58,819 nucleotides of DNA, taken from the NCBI GenBank assembly GCA_051748565.1, contig JBNJHN010000006.1:1-58819 (forward strand), written 5' to 3'. The stretch's first letter is position 1, and the number at the start of each line of letters is the position of its first letter. Positions 41,997-50,071 of the stretch are shown piece by piece. The DNA is from SKPH01 sp051748565 (GTDB taxonomy: Bacteria > Bacillota > Dethiobacteria > DTU022). The position numbers and the translations under genes were made by a program. The notes below the pieces were generated by a model, which worked only from the letters and a program-made list of their open reading frames with translations, did not search any database and was not told the DNA's origin.

Positions 41997-42682
41997 TGAG
42001 TAAAGAATTGATTGAAAAAATTGTGGAAAACGTCCTGCAGGGCCGGCGCAATAAGGATGACGAGGGTATCGAAGAAGGCATGGTCGGTGATCCGGGAGTG
42101 GCCGAACTGGTTGAAGAGGCTCTTAATAGTGGGCTTGGAACCAATGATATTTTGCTAAAAGGCTTGAGCCGTGGGATGGAATTGGTTGGGCAAAAATATG
42201 AAACCGGGGAATATTTTATCCCTGATATGCTTACAGCAGCGGAAGCGGTGGAGGCAGGGATGGCCGTAATGGAACCCTACCTGGTAAAGGACGGTACCAG
42301 TGGTGCCAAAGGAAAGATTGTAATGGCAACCGTAGAAAAAGACCTTCATGATATTGGGAAAAACCTGGTCAGCATTATGCTTAAAGGAGCGGGTTTTACG
42401 GTAATCGACTTAGGTATCGACGTTCCGGCAGCAAGAATTGTGGAAGCTGCTGAGGAGGAAGGGGCAGGTTTGGTCGGTCTTTCGGCCCTGCTTAATACCA
42501 CCATGGCAAATATGGGCGATGTGGTTAGGGAACTCGAGCAAAAAGGTTTGCGTGATCAGGTGAAAGTAATGATCGGTGGTGCCCCTACTTCAGACGATTT
42601 TGCCAAAGAAATTGGCGCCGACAGCTATGGCAAAGATGCCTTTGCCGCTATCCGTGAAGCAGAAAAGTTATTAAATAGTTAA
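41996..42682 (+). CDS. Methyltransferase corrinoid protein
   Basis: A 228-residue corrinoid carrier of the MttC/MtgC type. The N-terminal four-helix cap (about 1-92) is followed by the B12-binding Rossmann domain with DLHDIG (Asp116, His118 as lower cobalt ligand, Gly121), then DLGIDVPAARIVEAA, GLSALLNTTM and VMIGGAPTSDDFAKEIGADSYGKDA. The cap has an extra acidic segment at about residues 20-35 compared with close relatives. It accepts the methyl group from the MttB-like enzyme encoded just upstream (one-base overlap). No separate reductive activase is visible in the window. Confidence 0.92.
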   Translation: MSKELIEKIVENVLQGRRNKDDEGIEEGMVGDPGVAELVEEALNSGLGTNDILLKGLSRGMELVGQKYETGEYFIPDMLTAAEAVEAGMAVMEPYLVKDGTSGAKGKIVMATVEKDLHDIGKNLVSIMLKGAGFTVIDLGIDVPAARIVEAAEEEGAGLVGLSALLNTTMANMGDVVRELEQKGLRDQVKVMIGGAPTSDDFAKEIGADSYGKDAFAAIREAEKLLNS

Positions 42683-42699
42683 CAAGGAGGAGACGGCAG

Positions 42700-43947
42700 A
42701 TGGAAGCTGATAAAGCTTACCTTGAAGCGATACAGCATGGCCGTTACAGTGAAAAAGTGAAAGGCCTTCGCTGTAAATACGATCATGTTCGTATCCAGTT
42801 TGAAGATTTTATTACCGCTTTTTACCTGAGGCCTTACCTGGAAAAGATTGTTGAAGAAAAGGTGAATGGCAATGGAGAGGGTTTGCGTTTTTATGATCTG
42901 GGTTGCGGAACGGGCGATGGTTATGAGCTGTTAAGTAAAATGGCCGGTAGGACGAGATTATCAGAGTTTGACACCCGCCTTATACCAGAGGATATGGTAG
43001 ACCAATATAAAGGTATTGATTTAAATGTTTCACTGCTGAAAGAAGCAAGGAACCTTTTCGGTGATTATGATCACGTTGATTTTTGTAAGGGCAATTTTTC
43101 TGAAGGGTTGCCCCTGGAGGAAGGTGAACTGCCATATGATCTTTACTTTACCTCATACGGTACGTTATCGCACTGTAACGATGAAGAGTTGGAAAGATTG
43201 TTTATCGATATTGGCAAACATGCCAATATCGGCAGCATAGTCCTTTGTGATTTTATCGGGCGTTATTCCTACGAGTGGCAGGAGCTTTGGACTCATGAAC
43301 CGGAAGAACAGCCCTATATCGACTATCTGATCAATTACCTTTACTCTGAAGAGGACAGGAATAATTTAGAAGTTTCTTCATTTCCACTGCGGCTTATGTC
43401 ACCGGCTGAGGTCTTAAAAGTATTGGAAAGCGCTGCCCGCAAAGCTGGAGTGGAGCTGAAGCTGGAACGTTTCTTTGATCGCTCCCTTTTTGTGGGTCGG
43501 CACATCGAAACTGGAACCTATAACGGTAATCCGCAGCCTTTGCGCCTGATGGTATCATCACTGTTTGAACGTGGCCTGCGGACCTATTTCCCTGATTTAA
43601 AAGTCAGCTACAGGCCAAGGCCCGGTTTTGATTTGCAGAATGAATCGGTTCAGATACTGGCTGATTCCTGGAATGAGCTGGTTGATTATACCATGGTACT
43701 GATGGAGCATTATGACAGCGATGAAGAACTTTTACCTTACCCCCCGCAGACCAAGGTTAAAGCGCTTGAAAAAGCTTACCGGGTTATGAGGCAGACCCTG
43801 GAAGGCAGTAAAGGACTCTACGGAGATATCAGGGCAGATTTAATTGAAGCTCAATTGGGCTACGCCCTGCGCAGTCTTGAAATGAACCTGCAGCATGGTC
43901 AGGGTCAGGGTCATGGCCTGGTAGCAATAGTTAAAGTGATTAAGTAA
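42700..43947 (+). CDS. Class I SAM-dependent methyltransferase of unknown substrate, with an extra C-terminal domain
   Basis: A 415-residue protein. Residues about 60-225 form a class I methyltransferase core. Motif I is FYDLGCGTGDG (64-74), then YKGIDLNVSLLKEA and YDLYFTSYGTLSHC (motif IV region), followed by IVLCDFIGRYS. The C-terminal approximately 190 residues (FFDRSLFVGRH onward) are not a domain I recognise and end with a glycine/histidine stretch, QHGQGQGHG. It is 17 bases downstream of the corrinoid gene behind AAGGAGGAGA, clearly in the same operon. Operons of this kind normally carry a methyl-corrinoid:tetrahydrofolate methyltransferase here. The substrate is unknown; a small amine or osmolyte is a reasonable guess. 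Confidence 0.72.
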   Translation: MEADKAYLEAIQHGRYSEKVKGLRCKYDHVRIQFEDFITAFYLRPYLEKIVEEKVNGNGEGLRFYDLGCGTGDGYELLSKMAGRTRLSEFDTRLIPEDMVDQYKGIDLNVSLLKEARNLFGDYDHVDFCKGNFSEGLPLEEGELPYDLYFTSYGTLSHCNDEELERLFIDIGKHANIGSIVLCDFIGRYSYEWQELWTHEPEEQPYIDYLINYLYSEEDRNNLEVSSFPLRLMSPAEVLKVLESAARKAGVELKLERFFDRSLFVGRHIETGTYNGNPQPLRLMVSSLFERGLRTYFPDLKVSYRPRPGFDLQNESVQILADSWNELVDYTMVLMEHYDSDEELLPYPPQTKVKALEKAYRVMRQTLEGSKGLYGDIRADLIEAQLGYALRSLEMNLQHGQGQGHGLVAIVKVIK

Positions 43948-44310
43948 GTTTATATAAATAACTGTCTAATCGTGGGTTATGGCCCCTTACGAGCCTTGAG
44001 CAGACTATAACCCTATATGAATATGCTCATCTCACCTATGCTGTAAAATTGGCAATAAATCAGCTATTTACTGCATAAGCTAATATTTGTATCTGTTTTC
44101 TGGATATGCAATAATTAAAACAAAGATGCTAATACTCATATTTAAATAATGTATTTCAAATTAACTCCGTATAAAAGCAACTAATGAAACTGTCCAAATA
44201 TTATTTTAGAAATTCATCTAGCAGCATGGATGATTTCGTAAAAACACTATTAATTATTACCAATAATGTTTGAAAAAACCAAACAAAACAAGGAGGGTGA
44301 GGAAGAATTT
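43948..44310. other. AT-rich intergenic region before the OpuC operon
   Basis: About 360 bases without a gene. GGGTTAT and ATAACCC (within about 43974-44014) can form a 7-bp stem with a long loop but lack a T tract. A weak promoter, TTGTAT (44087-44092), 17 bases, AATAAT (44110-44115), could serve the transporter operon. GGAGG at 44292 and GAGGA at 44299 lie just ahead of the first permease start. Nothing else is evident. Confidence 0.5.
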
Positions 44311-45042
44311 ATGGTGCAATCTATTGATTGTATGATTGGGGTTTTTATTGCATCAGGAAGCGGTACTTTCCTTTCTGTCCAATTTGCGGCTCCATCACTT
44401 TTTACCAGGACGATAGCGTACCTGAACCAGCGCGGAGACATGGTTTGGGAATTGGTTTTAGAGCACCTGTGGCTGGTGATTATCTCAATCGTCATCGCGG
44501 TTTTCATATCTGTTTTTTTGGGTGTTGTGATCAGCTATAAAACCGGACCGGCCGCTATTGTGCTGGCTACCTGCCAGATTTTGATGACAATTCCCAGTAT
44601 GGCCATGCTCGGATTTATGGTGCCCATATTTGGAATCGGTTTTACCACGGGGGTAATAGCGCTGATTCTATACTCTCTCCTGCCGATTGTACGGAATACC
44701 TACACCGGTATTAAAGAGATAAGTCCTGCGGTCGTCGAGTCGGCCGTTGGTATGGGCATGACTGAATGGCGTGTTTTGACGAAGATCAAGATTCCCCTGG
44801 CCAGACCGGTGATCATGGCCGGTATCCGAACCGCTACGGTTATGATTGTCGGTATTGCTGCCATTGCCGCTTATGTCGGCGCGGGCGGACTTGGAGAATT
44901 AATTTTTCAGGGTATTTCCCGATCTAATGAACCGATGATAATTGTAGGTGCGCTTGGAGTTTCTATTATTGCACTGGTTTTTGATTTTGTTTTGTCCTGG
45001 GGCGAACGGCGCTTAGCTGCAATAAGCAAAGGCGGGAGGTAA
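44311..45042 (+). CDS. Quaternary-amine (OpuC-type) ABC transporter permease 1
   Basis: A 243-residue permease of the OpuCB/OpuCD family, which with its partners imports glycine betaine, choline or carnitine. It has about five or six TM helices and the binding-protein-dependent permease signature with the EAA loop ESAVGMGMTEWRVLTKIKIPLARP, which contacts the ATPase. ATG 44311 is preferred, seven bases after GAGGA; an ATG at 44266 would add fifteen charged residues ahead of a stronger GGAGG. It is the first of four transporter genes. Confidence 0.88.
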   Translation: MVQSIDCMIGVFIASGSGTFLSVQFAAPSLFTRTIAYLNQRGDMVWELVLEHLWLVIISIVIAVFISVFLGVVISYKTGPAAIVLATCQILMTIPSMAMLGFMVPIFGIGFTTGVIALILYSLLPIVRNTYTGIKEISPAVVESAVGMGMTEWRVLTKIKIPLARPVIMAGIRTATVMIVGIAAIAAYVGAGGLGELIFQGISRSNEPMIIVGALGVSIIALVFDFVLSWGERRLAAISKGGR

Positions 45043-45046
45043 AAGA

Positions 45047-46159
45047 ATGATAAAACTTGAAGGAATAACCAAAAAATTTTCTGGAATGGAAAAACCAGCA
45101 GTAAAAGATTTAAACCTGGAAGTCAAAAAAGGCGATGTCTGTGTCCTGGTTGGGCCTTCAGGGTGCGGAAAGACAACAACGATGAAAATGATTAATCGCA
45201 TTCATGAACCGACCAGCGGTTCACTCTACATAGATGGTAAAGATGCTCTGAAGATGAATCCAATTAAATTGCGCCTGGATATCGGTTACGTTATTCAGGA
45301 GATTGGACTCTTTCCGCATCAGACAATTGAAGAAAATGTTGCTACAGTACCCAACGAGAAAAAGTGGCCTAAGGCAAAGACCAAAGAACGTGTTGATGAA
45401 ATGCTTACTCTTGTTGGTCTTGATCCTAAAGTATATGGAAATCGTTTTCCTTCGGCACTGAGCGGTGGGCAGAGGCAGAGAGTGGGAGTTGCCCGGGCGA
45501 TGGTATCAGATCCGCCGATTATGCTGATGGATGAACCCTTCGGGGCCGTTGATCCGATCACCAGAGCTCGTTTACAAAATGAATTTTTACGCATCCAGGA
45601 GCGGATCAGCAAAACAATCGTATTTGTTACCCATGATATTGATGAGGCAATCAAGATGGGTGATACTATCGCAGTAATGCGTGATGGTGAGCTAATCCAG
45701 CATGCCACGCCGAATGATCTTTTAAGCACACCTGCGGACGAATTTGTAGCAAGCCTGGTTGGCCGTAACCGCTCGATCAAACGTCTGCACTTGATCCGGA
45801 TTCACGAAATCCTTGAAGACGTAAACCGGGTTAAGCCTGCAACGGAAGAAATGCCCCTTAATGATCTGGAAAAAAGAATTGCGGACAGCGATATTCGCTC
45901 TGTTATTGTAGTCGATCGTGACAACAAGCTAAAAGGGGTAATCGGTATTTCTGATTTAAAGAGAAAAACAGGTCAAGTGGCTGCGGATTTTATGCAGAAA
46001 TTGGATCAGTCAATTACCAGTGACGCCACATTGAATGATGCCCTCTCTGTAATGCTTGAAGTCGGAGAAGGTTATGTTGCTGTGGTTAATGAAGATGACC
46101 AGTACCAGGGAACAATTACACTGGGTGATCTGCTTAATGTGGTGAAGGAGGATAATTAA
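45047..46159 (+). CDS. opuCA: Quaternary-amine (OpuC-type) ABC transporter ATPase with CBS domains
   Basis: A 370-residue OpuCA-type ATPase. Walker A is GPSGCGKTTTMKMIN, the Q-loop YVIQEIGLFPHQ, the signature LSGGQRQRVGVARAM, Walker B IMLMDEPFGAVDP, and the H-loop VTHDIDEA. The C-terminal approximately 110 residues hold a tandem CBS pair (SVIVVDRDNKLKGVIG and YVAVVNEDDQYQGTIT). In OpuC-type systems such domains sense ionic strength or cyclic di-AMP and gate uptake under osmotic stress. It is separated by four bases from the first permease gene and two from the next. Confidence 0.93.
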   Translation: MIKLEGITKKFSGMEKPAVKDLNLEVKKGDVCVLVGPSGCGKTTTMKMINRIHEPTSGSLYIDGKDALKMNPIKLRLDIGYVIQEIGLFPHQTIEENVATVPNEKKWPKAKTKERVDEMLTLVGLDPKVYGNRFPSALSGGQRQRVGVARAMVSDPPIMLMDEPFGAVDPITRARLQNEFLRIQERISKTIVFVTHDIDEAIKMGDTIAVMRDGELIQHATPNDLLSTPADEFVASLVGRNRSIKRLHLIRIHEILEDVNRVKPATEEMPLNDLEKRIADSDIRSVIVVDRDNKLKGVIGISDLKRKTGQVAADFMQKLDQSITSDATLNDALSVMLEVGEGYVAVVNEDDQYQGTITLGDLLNVVKEDN

Positions 46160-46161
46160 AT

Positions 46162-46884
46162 ATGCTCCGAGAGCTTTTTAAATGGCTGATTATTCCTTTG
46201 ATTTTGGTTGCAGTAGGTATAATTATCGTGATCTATACCGTTAACAACCCTACTGATGGCCTGGTAGCCCGTGCACTGACCTATTCGAATATCCGAACAG
46301 CTCTATACCAGCACCTGGGGCTGATGTTTGTGTCAATGTTTGGAGCGATTGTAGTTGGGGTTCTGGTAGGAATAATGTTGTCCCGGCCAAAGTTATATTA
46401 CCTGGGCCGCGGGGTAGAAAATATTGTTAATATAGGTCAAACTATTCCAAGCCTGGCTATACTTGCCTTGTTTTTCACCATCCTTGGTCTTGGGTTCAGG
46501 GTGGCAGTATTTGCCCTGTTTCTTTACTCCATCCTGCCAATTCTACGCAATACCTTTGCCGGAATTGTCAATGTTCCGTCAAGTATTATAGAGTCGGCCA
46601 GGGGAATGGGCATGAATCCTTTCCGTATATTGACTCGTATTGAGCTTCCGCTGGCCTTTCCGATTATTGTTGCCGGAATTCGCACAGCTGTTGTGATCAA
46701 TGTTGGCGCAGCTACTCTTGCCACCTTTATTGGCGGTGGCGGATTTGGCGATCTAATTGTAACCGGGCTTTCAGTTGGCCGGAGCATGGTAATATTTACC
46801 GGCGCAGGGTTGGCCGCATTAACAGCGATTTTGTTTGATTATATAGTCGGGAAAATTGAAGCAAGTATAGTGCGTTGGACATAA
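46162..46884 (+). CDS. Quaternary-amine (OpuC-type) ABC transporter permease 2
   Basis: A 240-residue second permease of the importer, similar to the first and to OpuCD. It has an N-terminal anchor helix (WLIIPLILVAVGIIIVIYTV), about five further helices, NIGQTIPSLAILALFF, and the EAA loop ESARGMGMNPFRILTRIELPLAFP. It ends with a lysine-poor tail at IVRWT. It starts two bases behind the ATPase gene. Confidence 0.9.
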   Translation: MLRELFKWLIIPLILVAVGIIIVIYTVNNPTDGLVARALTYSNIRTALYQHLGLMFVSMFGAIVVGVLVGIMLSRPKLYYLGRGVENIVNIGQTIPSLAILALFFTILGLGFRVAVFALFLYSILPILRNTFAGIVNVPSSIIESARGMGMNPFRILTRIELPLAFPIIVAGIRTAVVINVGAATLATFIGGGGFGDLIVTGLSVGRSMVIFTGAGLAALTAILFDYIVGKIEASIVRWT

Positions 46885-46940
46885 GAGTTTAAGTGTTTGG
46901 CTGTTTCTCCAAAAGTATTTAATCAAAAAGGGGGTAGAAT

Positions 46941-47870
46941 TTGTTTATGAGTACGAAACGTTTGCTGACCATCTCTTTGGCATTAATTATGCTTGCAAGT
47001 TCATTGTTTGTGTTTGGCTGTCAGGCTGATGAAGGAGTTGTAGTTGGTTCAAAAGAATTTACCGAGCAGTTAATCCTCGGCCAGATTGCAATCCTTGCCC
47101 TGGAACACCACGATATTCCGACTGTTGATGAAACCGGCCTTGGCGGCACGGTAGTGGTTCGTGAAGCGCAGGAAAGAGGTGATGTCGATCTGTTTTGGGA
47201 ATATACCGGGACGGCATTGATCACGCACCTTGGTTTTGACGAAGCAATAACTGATCCTGAGGAGTGTTTCAGGGTTGTCAGTGAAACAGACCTGGAGAGA
47301 AACCAGCTAATCTGGCTTGACATCACTCCGTTTAACAATACTTATACGATCATGATGCGCCAGTCTGACTCTAATGAACTGGGCATCAGGACTATCAGTG
47401 ATCTTGCTGCAGCAATCAATGAAGGTGTGGACGCCCCATCTCCGGGTACATGGAATTTTGCAACCGACCATGAATATACAATTCGTGATGATGGATATCC
47501 CGGCCTACAGGAGCTGTACGGTTTTGAGTTTGAAGATGTCGTTACCATGGATCTGGGGATTACTTACGGTGCATTAAGGGACGGTGATGTCGTTACAGCG
47601 ATGGGCTTCGCCACCGATGGACGTATTGCTGCTTTTGAACTGGTTAATTTGGTGGATGATCTTAACTTCCATCCGGTTTATAACGCTTCACCTGTAATTC
47701 GCCAGGATACCCTGGAAGAATTTCCCCAGATTGCAGATATTCTCAACCCAATTTCCCGCGCTCTGGACGCTGAGACCATGTCTTCATTAAACATGCAGGT
47801 TGATATTGAGGAGCGCCTGCCAAGTGAAGTCGCTGAAGAATGGCTTATCGAGCAGGGCTTTATCGAATAA
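46941..47870 (+). CDS. Quaternary-amine ABC transporter substrate-binding lipoprotein
   Basis: A 309-residue OpuCC-type binding protein. The lipoprotein signal ends LFVFGC. The mature domain begins VVVGSKEFTEQLILGQI, the usual first strand, and includes DLFWEYTGTAL, with an aromatic residue of the kind that builds the cation-pi cage for trimethylammonium groups, and SLGITYGALRDGDV-like DLGITYGALRDGDV. It is acidic, as expected for an exported protein in a saline setting. TTG 46941 or ATG 46947 may start it; the former is better spaced from GGGGG. A strong terminator follows at 47961. Confidence 0.9.
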   Translation: MFMSTKRLLTISLALIMLASSLFVFGCQADEGVVVGSKEFTEQLILGQIAILALEHHDIPTVDETGLGGTVVVREAQERGDVDLFWEYTGTALITHLGFDEAITDPEECFRVVSETDLERNQLIWLDITPFNNTYTIMMRQSDSNELGIRTISDLAAAINEGVDAPSPGTWNFATDHEYTIRDDGYPGLQELYGFEFEDVVTMDLGITYGALRDGDVVTAMGFATDGRIAAFELVNLVDDLNFHPVYNASPVIRQDTLEEFPQIADILNPISRALDAETMSSLNMQVDIEERLPSEVAEEWLIEQGFIE

Positions 47871-47960
47871 GGTAAGGCCAATATGATGGTGACGTATCAG
47901 TCGCCTTGAATTTACAATAGAAACTTATAACCATGTAGGGGAAAACAGCCTATTTAAAGC

Positions 47961-48001
47961 GGGGCAGGCAGGAACAGATCTTGCTTGCCCCATAATTTTT
48001 T
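47961..48001 (+). terminator. Strong intrinsic terminator of the OpuC operon
   Basis: GGGGCAGGCAGG (47961-47972) pairs over twelve positions with CTTGCTTGCCCC (47980-47991), with two G-U pairs in RNA and a seven-base loop. It is followed within four bases by six T. It ends the four-gene transporter operon and separates it from the CBS and second mttB-like genes. Confidence 0.92.
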
Positions 48002-48036
48002 ACAGCTCGTTGACAATTCTTATAGGAGGGAATAAT

Positions 48037-48534
48037 ATGGCCATATTGGCGAGAGATGTTATGACATCACCTGTAGTTACTGTTAATGCCGATACACCGT
48101 TAAAGAAGGCAGCTGAAATTTTGGACGAGAACTCCTTTAGCGGTATGCCGGTCCTTAATGATGAGGGTGAACTTATAGGGGTGATTTCAGAAACAGATAT
48201 CCTGAGTTATACACAGCAAATTATCGGACAACCCCTTCGTGACCCGCACCGTGCTTTCACTAAAAGCCAGGAAGTCCTCTATATAGACATAACCCATAGG
48301 GGCTTGGAAGTGATTGAGCTGGTGGCCTCAACAACGGTAGGGACTTTGATGACCATGGATGTAATTTCTGTAACCGGTGATACACCAATTTACAATATTG
48401 TTAGTTTGATGCAGGAACACAATATCAACCGTATTCCTGTAGTGGACGAAACGAATAAGCTTCAGGGAATAATTACCAGAGCTGATATAATTGCTGCCAT
48501 GGTCGCTAACTGGGAGCTAATAAACCTGGATTAA
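48037..48534 (+). CDS. Tandem CBS-domain protein
   Basis: A 165-residue stand-alone CBS pair (Bateman module). CBS1 covers about 6-60 (ARDVMTSPVVTVNADTPLKKAAEIL ... FSGMPVLNDEGELIGVISETDIL) and CBS2 about 103-160 (VGTLMTMDVISVTGDTPIYNIVSLM ... INRIPVVDETNKLQGIITRADII). A 40-residue insert lies between. Such modules bind adenine nucleotides and regulate partners. ATG 48037 is eight bases from GGAGGG. Lying between the betaine transporter and the second mttB-like gene, it may report energy or osmotic state to that pathway; this is inference. Confidence 0.88.
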   Translation: MAILARDVMTSPVVTVNADTPLKKAAEILDENSFSGMPVLNDEGELIGVISETDILSYTQQIIGQPLRDPHRAFTKSQEVLYIDITHRGLEVIELVASTTVGTLMTMDVISVTGDTPIYNIVSLMQEHNINRIPVVDETNKLQGIITRADIIAAMVANWELINLD

Positions 48535-48586
48535 GCAGATTGTTATCATAACCGTATTAAACAAATCAGTACTGGGGGCCGGCAAT

Positions 48587-50071
48587 ATGGAAAAACCGAT
48601 CTATGAAGGTGGAGGTTACCAGGTATTATCTGAAAAAGAGATCAGCAAGATTCATGAGACTTCGGTAAGAGTTTTGGAAAATGTGGGTTTTGAAATGAAT
48701 TATCTGCCGGCGTTGGAGCTCTTTGATAAGCACGGAGCAGATGTTGATTATGACCTGCACCGGGTTTATGTCCCACGGGAACTGGTTTCCCGCAGCATCA
48801 AGCAGGCCCCTTCGGAATTTGTCTTTCATGGCCGCCAGAAAGGAAAAAGTATTACTATTGGCGGTAAAAGGGTCCATTTTGGTACCGGGGGCCTGGCTTT
48901 GTATGTTTTAGACCTCGAGCGTAATAAGCGCCCGGGCACGATCAGGGATGTGGCTGATTTGGCCCGTCTTGCCGATAAGCTCGAGTATCTTGATTTTTTC
49001 ATTATCCCGGTTTACCCGCACGATATAAACATTGACACAGTTGATGTCAACACAAAGTATCAGGCTATGCTGAACACCGGAAAACCGGTTATGGGCGGGA
49101 TATTTAACAAACAGGGACTAGAAGATATAATTAAAATTTCGTCAATAATTGCCGGCAGCTTGGAAAAGCTGCAACGCAGGCCATTTATCGGTTTTATATC
49201 CTCGATTACCAGCCCCCTGAAAATAAGTGCGGACCATGCCGATTATATTATGGAAGTAGCCCGTTATGGTCTGCCGCTGGCAACTTCCACGGCACCTGCC
49301 GCAGGAGCAACCGCACCTGTTACCCTGGCCGGAACACTGGTTCAGCAGAATGCTGAAGCGCTTATGGGGGTTGTATTTACCCAGCTGGTTAACCCGGGGA
49401 CCCCTGTTCTATACAGCGCTGTGCCGGTTACAATGGATATGCGTACAATGTCATTTTTGATGGGAAGCATAGAATCGGGTTTGATGAATGCGGCTATTAC
49501 CCAGATGGCTCATCATTATCGCCTCCCATGTTACATTACTGTAGGTACAACTGATTCGAAACTTCCTGATGCCCAGGCAGCTCATGAGAGCGCTTCTACG
49601 GCAATGCTGGCAGCATTATCAGGTGGAAATTACATTCATGAAGCTTTCGGAATGCTAGACGGGGCAATGACTGTATCTTATGCCCAATACATTATTGACA
49701 ATGACATTGTTGGCAGCTGCTTAAGAACCCTTCGCGGCATTGAGATTAACCGGGATACCCTGGCCTATGATACAATTGCCAAGGTGGGCCCGGGCGGTAA
49801 TTATCTCAGTGAAGAACATACAATCAGATATATGCGTACAGAGAGTTATGCCCCCCGGGCCAGTGATCGTCAGCAGTATCAAAGGTGGATTGACGCCGGC
49901 AGTAAGGATAGTTGGAAGAGAGCGGAAGATATTGCTGAGCAGCTGCTGAAGGAACCATCCGAACCTGCAATTCCGGCAGATATTGATGCAAAGATAAGGG
50001 CCCAGTTTCCTGAACTGGTCAACCTTGAAGCTGGAGATGACACTATGAAATGGAAAACCGGAACAGTTTAG
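48587..50071 (+). CDS. Second MttB-family (non-pyrrolysine) corrinoid methyltransferase
   Basis: A 494-residue trimethylamine methyltransferase-superfamily protein, paralogous to the one at 40455. It begins YQVLSEKEISKIHETSVRVLENVGF and has HFGTGGLALYVLDL, SPLKISADHADYIMEVARYGLPLATSTAPAAG, QQNAEALMGVVFTQLVNPGTPVLYSAVP and the typical TDSKLPDAQAAHES block. There is no in-frame TAG. The substrate-region block is closer to the common betaine enzymes than in the first paralogue (which reads GDAKVPGIQAS). It has no corrinoid gene of its own and may share the one at 41996. It overlaps the convergent dehydrogenase gene by four bases. Confidence 0.88.
   Translation: MEKPIYEGGGYQVLSEKEISKIHETSVRVLENVGFEMNYLPALELFDKHGADVDYDLHRVYVPRELVSRSIKQAPSEFVFHGRQKGKSITIGGKRVHFGTGGLALYVLDLERNKRPGTIRDVADLARLADKLEYLDFFIIPVYPHDINIDTVDVNTKYQAMLNTGKPVMGGIFNKQGLEDIIKISSIIAGSLEKLQRRPFIGFISSITSPLKISADHADYIMEVARYGLPLATSTAPAAGATAPVTLAGTLVQQNAEALMGVVFTQLVNPGTPVLYSAVPVTMDMRTMSFLMGSIESGLMNAAITQMAHHYRLPCYITVGTTDSKLPDAQAAHESASTAMLAALSGGNYIHEAFGMLDGAMTVSYAQYIIDNDIVGSCLRTLRGIEINRDTLAYDTIAKVGPGGNYLSEEHTIRYMRTESYAPRASDRQQYQRWIDAGSKDSWKRAEDIAEQLLKEPSEPAIPADIDAKIRAQFPELVNLEAGDDTMKWKTGTV

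Noticed and set aside
40455..50071. Pyrrolysine-type MttB genes
   Set aside because: Neither MttB homologue has an in-frame TAG before its natural stop, and no pyl genes are visible; both belong to the non-pyrrolysine branch.
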